Source: Enterococcus thailandicus
GTDB lineage: Bacteria > Bacillota > Bacilli > Lactobacillales > Enterococcaceae
Direction of reading: 5' to 3'
Assembly (NCBI RefSeq): GCF_001886265.1
Contig: NZ_JXLE01000014.1
Coordinates: forward strand, 18,014-82,013
DNA: 64,000 nt
Positions 57,893 through 64,000 of the stretch are shown here, one piece after another; within the stretch, counting starts at the first letter, position 1; the number at the start of each line of letters is the position of its first letter. A program made the position numbers and the translations under genes. The notes under the pieces are model-generated. The model searched no databases, was not told where the DNA came from, and saw only the letters and a program-made list of their open reading frames with translations.

Positions 57893-59152
57893 TCTTTTAT
57901 TGCGGAATGACTCAAGAACAGGTGTAAAAAAGATTCCCTTTTTTATGCTAACCTGTTGTGCAGAATAAATACCATTGTTGCCAGAACACATAAAGCTAAC
58001 TAGACAAATCAAAAAGAAATACACGGCTGCTTCACTACCAAACAATTCAACTCCCATAATAAAGCATGCTATTGGTGTATTCGTCGCACCAGAAAACACA
58101 CCAATGAAACCAAGTCCAGCTAAAAATGGAACAGAGACATGTAAGATTGGTGCCAAACTTGCACCTAATGTTGCACCAATTTCAAACAGGGGTGTTACTT
58201 CCCCACCTTGGAATCCAGCGCCCAAAGATAAAATAGTAAAACCCAGTTTTCCTAAAAAATCAAAGGGGTGCGCATTACCATTAAAAGCATCTTGCAGTAA
58301 AGGTAAGCTTAAGCCAAGATAACGTTGCGTTTGCAAGACAACAGCTACCAAAACAACAATTGCTCCACCCATAAAGTTTCGTAAAACAGGATTCGTAAAC
58401 CAATTAGCATAGACTTTTTTCAAAAAGACGATTGAACGACTAAATACCCAGCCACAAAGACCAAAGACAATTCCTGCCAACATCAATTTACCAAACAAAC
58501 TACCACTCCACGCAGGAATTTCTCCCATTGGATAATGGACGTGAACAATTCCAAAACTTTCTGTCATGAGATTTGCAAAAATAGCTGCAAAAAAGCTTGG
58601 AAATAAAGCCTCTGTCCGAACTTTCCCAATTGCTAAAACCTCTAAGCCAAACAAGGTTCCTGCCAAAGGTGTACCAAAAACAGAACTAAATCCTGCACTG
58701 ATTCCACTGATAATCAAGATTTCTCGCTCTAACTGATTCAGTTTAAATACACGTGATAAGTTATCTGCTAATGCGCCCCCCATTTGAACAGCCGTTCCTT
58801 CACGACCAACTGATCCACCAAATAAGTGAGTCGTGATTGTTCCAAATAAAGTCAATGGAATCAATCGTAGCGGAACTCTTTCTTCCCCACCATTACCTTG
58901 ATCGATAACTAAATTATTTCCACGACTTGAATTCCCACCATAATTTGTATATAAATAAGCAAAAATAGCACCACTTACGGGTAAAAGAAATAATAGCCAC
59001 GTATGGGTCAAGCGCAAATTAGTTACAAACGTTAAACTGTTTAAGAAAAATGCTGAAAGGCTTCCCATTACCACTCCTAAAATGGCCGTAATCAGTAGCC
59101 ACTTCAGCATATAGCCTCCTATTCTTAACACATTTGTTGTTTGTTTTTCCAT
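57887..59152 (-). CDS. CLC-F type fluoride/proton antiporter
   Basis: 421 residues, ten or more TM helices. In place of the GSGIP selectivity loop of chloride CLCs it has GNNLVIDQG, and it has GREGTAVQMGG and GGEVTPLFEIGA, all marks of the fluoride-exporting CLC-F clade. A fluoride riboswitch upstream supports the call. ATG lies after AGGAGG. Single gene, terminator shared with the convergent YdcF gene. Confidence 0.95.
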   Translation of the reverse strand: MEKQTTNVLRIGGYMLKWLLITAILGVVMGSLSAFFLNSLTFVTNLRLTHTWLLFLLPVSGAIFAYLYTNYGGNSSRGNNLVIDQGNGGEERVPLRLIPLTLFGTITTHLFGGSVGREGTAVQMGGALADNLSRVFKLNQLEREILIISGISAGFSSVFGTPLAGTLFGLEVLAIGKVRTEALFPSFFAAIFANLMTESFGIVHVHYPMGEIPAWSGSLFGKLMLAGIVFGLCGWVFSRSIVFLKKVYANWFTNPVLRNFMGGAIVVLVAVVLQTQRYLGLSLPLLQDAFNGNAHPFDFLGKLGFTILSLGAGFQGGEVTPLFEIGATLGASLAPILHVSVPFLAGLGFIGVFSGATNTPIACFIMGVELFGSEAAVYFFLICLVSFMCSGNNGIYSAQQVSIKKGIFFTPVLESFRNKRK

Positions 59153-59167
59153 TAAAACTCCTCCTAA

Positions 59168-59215
59168 AAAAAGACACCTACTAAAAAAGAGGACACTTAT
59201 CCCGTTTTTTAGTAG
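59168..59215 (-). terminator. Riboswitch-controlled terminator
   Basis: CCTACTAAAAAA / TTTTTTAGTAGG hairpin then T-run on the minus strand. Its 5' arm overlaps the last conserved aptamer bases, so fluoride binding should stop it forming. Confidence 0.85.
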
Positions 59216-59265
59216 GCGTCATTAGTTTATTGATAAACGTTTAAAGGCGAACACCATCACCTATT
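59210..59265 (-). promoter_or_regulatory. Fluoride riboswitch (crcB motif)
   Basis: Minus strand AGGTGATGGTGTTCGCC, then a GTTTATC-AA-TAAAC hairpin, then AATGACGCCTACT, in the order and spacing of the crcB/fluoride consensus. Controls the CLC-F gene. Confidence 0.93.
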
Positions 59266-59311
59266 CACTTCATTTAAAAATATAGCATGATTTTCTGAAA
59301 ATTACAATCAA

Positions 59312-59959
59312 CTATCGTTCTTTTTTCACGCGGTGAACAAATTCATAAAATGGCTCAAGTTGTACCAATTGATGATTACACATATCGCTATCATGACAAA
59401 TATAATTGCCTTTTTTTGTATAGGTACCGTCTGAACCAGACTTTGTCGTTGAAAGAAAGAGTGAAACATTCGATGTTTTCTGGCAAATAGCACAAATTCC
59501 TTTTGTAATGGTTGGTGATAGACTGCCGTAATCTCCTTGGAGTTTTCCTTCTTCATAGTAAAGCAAATACTTTCTTTGACTTCCCGGATCGTTGAACCCT
59601 ACATAAGTGTGTTCTCTAAGATCATATGCTGACCAGGTTGGTTGTTTCAGCTTTTTCACTTTCCGAAAAATTTTGTCAACTTGTTGCTTCGAAGGTTGCT
59701 CAAAAGGTATGACATAGGATTTCAGTTCTTCCAACGCACGCTCCGCTTTTGCTCGTGTTAGCGTGACATTCATTACGATTGCTAAAAAATCGGTGATCTC
59801 AGGTAATTCTTCCTGAATGACAGAATGAATTTTTTCAGTTGCTAATGCTTGAACTGTTTGAACCGTTTTCGGATCGTTCACAGAAGAATAAGCATTAAGT
59901 AATTGTTCTACTTCACGTTGAATAAAATAATATTGATATGGTTGGATTGTTTGTTTCAT
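59312..59959 (-). CDS. FusB/FusC-family EF-G-binding protein
   Basis: About 215 residues. N-terminal helical EF-G-contacting bundle (IQPYQYYFIQREVEQLLNAY) and C-terminal treble-clef zinc finger with CAICQ and CHDSDMCNHQ. FusB-type proteins free EF-G stalled on the ribosome by fusidic acid. Chromosomal versions may not give high resistance, and no phenotype can be claimed from the sequence. ATG 59959 after AAAGGA. A leader peptide and attenuator lie upstream. Confidence 0.9.
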   Translation of the reverse strand: MKQTIQPYQYYFIQREVEQLLNAYSSVNDPKTVQTVQALATEKIHSVIQEELPEITDFLAIVMNVTLTRAKAERALEELKSYVIPFEQPSKQQVDKIFRKVKKLKQPTWSAYDLREHTYVGFNDPGSQRKYLLYYEEGKLQGDYGSLSPTITKGICAICQKTSNVSLFLSTTKSGSDGTYTKKGNYICHDSDMCNHQLVQLEPFYEFVHRVKKER

Positions 59960-60004
59960 TTTAAGAGTCCTTTCTTCTTTCAAAAGTCATACTTTGAAGA
60001 AAAA

Positions 60005-60047
60005 AGTTGTTTCAACAAAGCATGTCGTTACTTGTTCAAACCCAACT
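60005..60047 (-). terminator. Attenuator in the FusB-family leader
   Basis: Minus strand arms AGTTGGGTTTGAACAAG (60031-60047) and CTTTGTTGAAACAACT (60005-60020) pair with few mismatches and are followed by TTTTTT. The 5' arm lies in the last codons of the leader peptide. Confidence 0.65.
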
Positions 60048-60075
60048 CTTTTAAATAAGATACGTTAGTGTGCAT
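60028..60075 (-). CDS. 15-residue leader peptide upstream of the FusB-family gene
   Basis: Minus strand ATG 60075 to TAA 60028 encodes MHTNVSYLKELGLNK. AAAGGGGGTGATGATGAG precedes it. Stop and last codons overlap the attenuator stem, the layout of ribosome-mediated attenuation in antibiotic-response genes. An alternative upstream ATG gives a 10-residue frame. Confidence 0.6.
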   Translation of the reverse strand: MHTNVSYLKELGLNK

Positions 60076-60286
60076 CTCATCATCACCCCCTTTAATGGTA
60101 TTGATCTATGTACTTGCTTAAATGGTCATCTGTAAGTAAACACCAATTTCGCTTTTTCGTCAATCATTGCTTGTGATGTGTCCCTCTTCAAAGAAACATA
60201 TCCAGATTCCTTCGACAGGTTTCAGACGCTCTCCACATTTTTGAACACATCGACTCTTTTCTCTTCCATAATCAAACTTCAGACAA
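60076..60286. other. Upstream leader and gap, no gene seen
   Basis: Holds the likely promoter for the leader peptide (a TTGACG near 60160) and otherwise nothing recognised. Open frame at 60178-60372 has no ribosome-binding site. Confidence 0.5.
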
Positions 60287-60332
60287 TAAAAAAGATGGAC
60301 AAAACGTGCTTGCGTTCTGTTCCATCTTTTTG
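60287..60332 (-). terminator. Terminator after the Mga-like gene
   Basis: AAAAAGATGGACAAAACG / CGTTCTGTTCCATCTTTTT imperfect hairpin, about 80 bases past the stop at 60411. Confidence 0.75.
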
Positions 60333-60410
60333 GCTAAAAAACATTTTTCGATGTTTGGCTACTGATCAATAGCTAAAAGTCTTTTTTTGGTAACAATACT
60401 TGTACGAGTA

Positions 60411-61835
60411 TTAGTTGTTTTGACTATTCTTATATTTTTCCTCTTGGATTTTCAACAAAATCTTGGTAAGATTTCCCCAATCGACGGGGCGAGGTGGATT
60501 TAACCAGACGACAACTTGTGGAGAACTTTCCCCATACAAATTATTCATGTTGGTAATAACTACATCTGTATAAGCTGATTGTTCATCATCAACGACCTCT
60601 ACATTTAGATTGATATATAAACCTAAGTTTTTCTTGATGAATTGGTTATAAGCAGATCCGTAAGAAAAATCGATACCGACTTTTACCGGATCAGAAATCA
60701 ATTTGATCGGTATATAATTGATTACTAACATCAAGTAACTAAAAAACAGAAAAATTTTATCTCGAGATAATTCTTTGTACTCTTCCGTTAATAACTTGAC
60801 ATAATCTAACAAATAGAAGTAGAACTCCGGATAATTTTGCCTAAAAAAATAAATATTAATAGTAAATTCATCAAATTTATTGATAGGATAATACAGAATA
60901 TTAAAATGAATTTTACTTAGTTCTCTACGAATTTCCCAAGTATTTTCTTCTTGAAGCGGCTTAAATCGTTCTTCAATTTTTTGGATAAAGTGATCATTTA
61001 ACTGTTCGATACCCTCGTCTTTATTGTTTTCGATATACGTTCGATCTACTTTATCATTCAGATAAAGCCAAATCAGAACTAGATAGCCAAAAGTAGTTGA
61101 AGATATTTTTAATAACTTTTTTATTTTTGTAACGTCTTCTTCAGAGAAAAAATGGATAATGTTTTTACAAATCTCTAACTCTTTTGACTTCTCTGCTAAT
61201 AAATTGACAGATAGATAATGAAATAATTTTTTCTTTTCATAAACAGACAAAGAATATTCATTACTTAATAAAAAAATAAATTGATTTGTTTGATCGATGA
61301 CATCTCCCGGATAAACTTTCGTATAAGAAATATCTGTAACCAGAAATAATTGATAATAGAAAATGACAATATTCCTTCGATTTCCGTATAATTTTTTTTT
61401 ATCAAAAAAAATCTGATGCTTCTTCAACACTTTTTTTAGCTCTTGCAAGATAGTATACGCTGAAGAATAACTGATATGGTGCTCATCTGCAAAAACTTCA
61501 AGGGTAGTGTAATCTTCTCGAAAAAATTCAATCAATAAATCTAAATAAATGGATCGTTTGATATAATTTGACAATAAAAAACCACTAGAGTAATGGCCAT
61601 CAATCTCTAAAGAAACTTCTGTACCTGTCGCAAGAATCTTTAAATGTTCACTTATACCTAGCTCATCAAGATCATCATTTAAGTTTTCAATCGTTTTTTT
61701 CAAAAGGAAAGTTGATAATGATAATTCCTCTTGGATTTTCAGTATTGATTCTGACAAATTTGAGCTTTCTTCCAAATATTTAAGTAAGGAATAACTGCGA
61801 TAGTCCTCTTTGCTCAAAAAAAACTCATAATTCAT
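60411..61835 (-). CDS. Mga-family transcriptional regulator of the second surface locus
   Basis: 474 residues. Two helix-turn-helix regions (about 30-55 and 110-135: TLEVFADEHHISYSSAYTILQELKKVL), PRD-like helical middle, and an EIIB-like end (VKVGIDFSYGSAYNQFIKK, AYTDVVITNMNN). Last gene of the DUF916-sortase-small protein-Mga run, six bases after its neighbour, so it may control its own operon. Confidence 0.88.
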   Translation of the reverse strand: MNYEFFLSKEDYRSYSLLKYLEESSNLSESILKIQEELSLSTFLLKKTIENLNDDLDELGISEHLKILATGTEVSLEIDGHYSSGFLLSNYIKRSIYLDLLIEFFREDYTTLEVFADEHHISYSSAYTILQELKKVLKKHQIFFDKKKLYGNRRNIVIFYYQLFLVTDISYTKVYPGDVIDQTNQFIFLLSNEYSLSVYEKKKLFHYLSVNLLAEKSKELEICKNIIHFFSEEDVTKIKKLLKISSTTFGYLVLIWLYLNDKVDRTYIENNKDEGIEQLNDHFIQKIEERFKPLQEENTWEIRRELSKIHFNILYYPINKFDEFTINIYFFRQNYPEFYFYLLDYVKLLTEEYKELSRDKIFLFFSYLMLVINYIPIKLISDPVKVGIDFSYGSAYNQFIKKNLGLYINLNVEVVDDEQSAYTDVVITNMNNLYGESSPQVVVWLNPPRPVDWGNLTKILLKIQEEKYKNSQNN

Positions 61836-61841
61836 TAGTAA

Positions 61842-62291
61842 TCAGCTCTTTCTTCCATATATTGCTGTTCCCACTAATTCATCAATCAATTGGAAATAAA
61901 ATAGATTATCGGGGTCTGGGTCGTCACCATCAAGACCACCATTTTGTATAACATCTTTGTTGACATTAAATAGTTCTTTCGTTAAATAAATTTTCTTAGT
62001 TGGTTTCTTTTGAGCCTTTTCATTTGTTACTGAAGTTGTAGCAGAAGATTTTTGTATTTCTTTCGATTCCTTACTACTCTCTTGTGTTTCAGATACTGTT
62101 TCAGAACTATCTTCGATTGAAACAACGGCTTCATTTTCATGTGTATTTTCCAGTGGTTGGACTTGTTGATTAGGGTTTGTTGGGTCATAAATAGGATGCT
62201 GATTTTCTTCTCCATATACTACACTTGTTGCTTTTAAAAGGGAGAGAATAATAGAACTCCACAATAAAATATTTTTATACTGATTCATCAT
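61842..62291 (-). CDS. Secreted acidic Ser/Thr-rich small protein
   Basis: 149 residues. Signal peptide (to about VVYGEE), a TNPNQQVQP motif like the Pro/Asp linkers of WxL proteins, a Ser/Thr/Glu-rich stretch, then KKIYLTKELFNVNKDVIQNGGLDGDDPDPDNLFYFQL at the C-terminus. No LPxTG or WxL motif. Likely exported; function unknown. One base separates it from the sortase stop. Confidence 0.75.
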   Translation of the reverse strand: MMNQYKNILLWSSIILSLLKATSVVYGEENQHPIYDPTNPNQQVQPLENTHENEAVVSIEDSSETVSETQESSKESKEIQKSSATTSVTNEKAQKKPTKKIYLTKELFNVNKDVIQNGGLDGDDPDPDNLFYFQLIDELVGTAIYGRKS

Positions 62292-62292
62292 T

Positions 62293-63048
62293 TTATACGT
62301 ATCGCCAAATCACATAGCTACCTATACCTAATGCAGTGAACATTATGAAAAGAGGTATTAAGCTATATTTCACGATACTCCTTTGTAATATTTTTTTATT
62401 TGGTGTCACATTATTCTTAGTATTCTGTAAAGTTTCTTGTTCTTCCCGATCAACTAGTTTTGCAGTCACTACAATTCGTTTATCAGTAAGCTCAGGCTTA
62501 TCACAAGTAATGAGTGTTAACTGAGGTATGTTCGTACTTTCTAAAACACTAAGATTCGTTTCATTGACTGTTTCCTTTTTAATTACTCGATATTGTATCT
62601 TGTTCGTTAGATAGGTCACAGTGATTTTGTCATTGACTTGTAAATTTTGAATATTGCCCAATAGTAGCTCCGTCATGCTTAAATGATGACCCAAAAGTAC
62701 CAAGTTATCCTTTAGAACATTACGCTCTGGATACATAGCCCCTACACCAAATAACATTTGTTGATTGTTTAAACCAGCAAAAATAGGTATTTTTATTTTC
62801 TGGCTGGGAATGTTTAGTTCTCCGATAGCTGTTCCAAGATTTTTGGAAGATGCTGTTAGATAACTTTCAATTGTCGGTAAAACGATTCGTTCATTCGGGT
62901 TTACTACTGGCAGTTCTTCCTTTGTTACTACTTTTGTCTTTTGAATTTTTACGATTGTAATTGTATTTTTAATAATAGGAAAAGAAATCAAACATACACC
63001 CATAATAAAAAGTAAATTGATAATGATTTTAAGTTTGTTCTTCCTCAT
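62293..63048 (-). CDS. Class A-type sortase
   Basis: 251 residues. N-terminal TM, then the sortase barrel with GVGAMYPERN, LLGHHLSMTELL (catalytic His), TLITCDKPE (catalytic Cys) and KRIVVTAKLV (Arg). A C-terminal TM is unusual for class A and closer to pilin or housekeeping variants with two anchors. It links cell-wall sorted proteins; which ones is unclear since no LPxTG gene is adjacent here. Its start overlaps the DUF916 gene by 20 bases. Confidence 0.92.
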   Translation of the reverse strand: MRKNKLKIIINLLFIMGVCLISFPIIKNTITIVKIQKTKVVTKEELPVVNPNERIVLPTIESYLTASSKNLGTAIGELNIPSQKIKIPIFAGLNNQQMLFGVGAMYPERNVLKDNLVLLGHHLSMTELLLGNIQNLQVNDKITVTYLTNKIQYRVIKKETVNETNLSVLESTNIPQLTLITCDKPELTDKRIVVTAKLVDREEQETLQNTKNNVTPNKKILQRSIVKYSLIPLFIMFTALGIGSYVIWRYV

Positions 63049-63976
63049 GTTTTTTCTTTCTCCAAATCAACCAAAGTATCAGCAACAACATCAATAACAA
63101 GAAAATGATTCCTATCAGGATATAAAGTTTAGTATTATCTTTTTTGATTGTGACATCCTTCGCATTTAACTTCTGAGCAACATCACCAGCAATTGTAAAA
63201 TCTTTTTCAAATTCCCAATAGTTGGTGTAGTTAACAGTCGTGTTCTCTTTTTCTCTAGTAAACTTTCCTGACTCATTTTCATTTCCAAATACAGTCATTT
63301 TTAGATTATACTCACCTGGTTCCAAGGCAGCACCACCTAGAGAAGTAGGAAAAGAAAAGTTGCTGTTTGGTGCAATCTGTAAATCTTCTTTATCTTCACG
63401 GTATAAAACTTCTGAGCGACCTTTTTTTGTAATTTTGGTTTGAATACTCACTTGGTTGATATACGTTTTTTGATCATTTTGGATATTCGCTAAAATGACA
63501 TTTCTAGCATTGATTTGCCCAGGCTCAACCTCATGAAGAATTAAATTAGGTGCCACTTCATTTAAGTTTTGGCGCATCAGTAAAGCTACAACATAAGAAT
63601 ACTCATTTTTGATTGATAATCCTTGCTCATCTTTTTCCTTTTGTTTCTCTTCATCTTGAACTTCTTTAAATGTAATCCCACTAGCCAGTACGCCATCAAA
63701 TGTTTCATTTGGCATCGTAACTTGGAAGGTAACGGTTTGATTACTATGAGGTTTCAAGGTAACTGTTTCTGGATAGTCCACATAATCTTCCAGATTAAAT
63801 GTTAGGCTACTATCTTTTTTTATCTCATTTTTTCCATATTCAACTACTACATTTGAATTAGTCGTAGCACTATTTAGTGAAACATCAATTTTAACTTCTT
63901 TATCCGTATCATTTCGCAAATTAACGTTTAACTTTTCTTGTTGATTTGGTTCGAGCTGGATATCAAAATAATGGTG
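63029..63976 (-). CDS. WxL-interacting DUF916/DUF3324 protein, 5' end disrupted
   Basis: About 315 residues are open. HHYFDIQLEPNQQEKLNVNLRNDTDKEV is the normal DUF916 start region after the signal peptide, then KPHSNQTVTFQVTMPNETFDG, a DUF3324 part, one TM and a KKKHEEEQT end. Directly before HHYFD the frame has TAA at 63977 and 63983, so signal peptide and first strands are missing or in another frame. TTG 63919 is the only listed start and would cut into the domain. Frameshift, insertion element at the window edge, or recombination could explain it. Confidence 0.7.
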   Translation of the reverse strand, partial: HHYFDIQLEPNQQEKLNVNLRNDTDKEVKIDVSLNSATTNSNVVVEYGKNEIKKDSSLTFNLEDYVDYPETVTLKPHSNQTVTFQVTMPNETFDGVLASGITFKEVQDEEKQKEKDEQGLSIKNEYSYVVALLMRQNLNEVAPNLILHEVEPGQINARNVILANIQNDQKTYINQVSIQTKITKKGRSEVLYREDKEDLQIAPNSNFSFPTSLGGAALEPGEYNLKMTVFGNENESGKFTREKENTTVNYTNYWEFEKDFTIAGDVAQKLNAKDVTIKKDNTKLYILIGIIFLLLMLLLILWLIWRKKKHEEEQT

Positions 63977-64000
63977 TTAGTATTAAATCTTAGACAACTT

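Noticed and set aside
60178..60372. Open frame on the plus strand near the Mga terminator
   Set aside because: It crosses the terminator at 60287-60332 and has no ribosome-binding site.

Overview
The window is low-GC Gram-positive chromosome and most resembles Enterococcus. The pointers are WxL-domain surface-protein loci, a copYZAB copper operon of the type defined in Enterococcus hirae, the dinG-ypmB-aspB-asnS and ylxM-ffh/rpsP-khpA-rimM-trmD-rplS blocks, and strong AGGAGG ribosome-binding sites. The species (faecium, hirae, durans, mundtii or a relative) cannot be settled by reading alone. I see no rRNA, tRNA, CRISPR array or complete insertion sequence.

Layout. 1-514 is the 3' end of a flavin disulfide reductase. 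698-6280 (minus) is a cell-surface operon: large lectin-like WxL protein, small LPxTG-like protein, two small WxL proteins and a DUF916/DUF3324 partner. 6559-7142 is a frameshifted TetR-type regulator. 7371-14549 holds the translation and protein-targeting block, broken between ffh and rpsP by tag, a reductase and an FMN reductase. 14678-18059 is phoPR facing pstS, which carries a Pho-box array. 18260-22334 holds regulators and small membrane proteins. 22655-26865 is a MoxR/DUF58/transglutaminase operon. 26981-35105 holds two mannitol PTS operons with one MtlR. 35333-40693 is a 50-codon gene and copYZAB. 41474-46190 holds an amino-acid permease, a Zn/Cd ATPase with ArsR-type operators, and a YccF protein. 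46191-52099 is asnS-aspB-ypmB-dinG. 52474-57677 holds csp, a release-factor-like protein, a D,D-carboxypeptidase and a YdcF protein. 57887-60075 holds a fluoride-riboswitch-controlled CLC-F exporter and a FusB-type EF-G-binding protein behind a leader-peptide attenuator. 60411-63976 is a second WxL-type locus (Mga-like regulator, secreted small protein, sortase, DUF916 protein) whose 5' end is disrupted at the window edge.

The most interesting signal is not a protein. A family of structured units of about 120 bases occurs at five places (10711-10988, 30510-30860, 46071-46190, 53147-53371, 57677-57815). In every case the units run in the sense direction of the upstream gene, start 0-44 bases after its stop codon (one overlaps the stop), and lie before an intrinsic terminator. 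There are three sequence types (A, B, C). All fold as a long hairpin with a shared apical loop core, GCT-N(1-2)-TCA. Their stems differ in sequence but keep pairing, which points to a conserved 3'-UTR RNA or hairpin element.

Other points worth following are the FusB leader peptide, two inverted operator copies around the promoter of the 50-codon gene, a possible SOS box upstream of dinG, degenerate second IIB domains in both mannitol permeases, and two disrupted genes.
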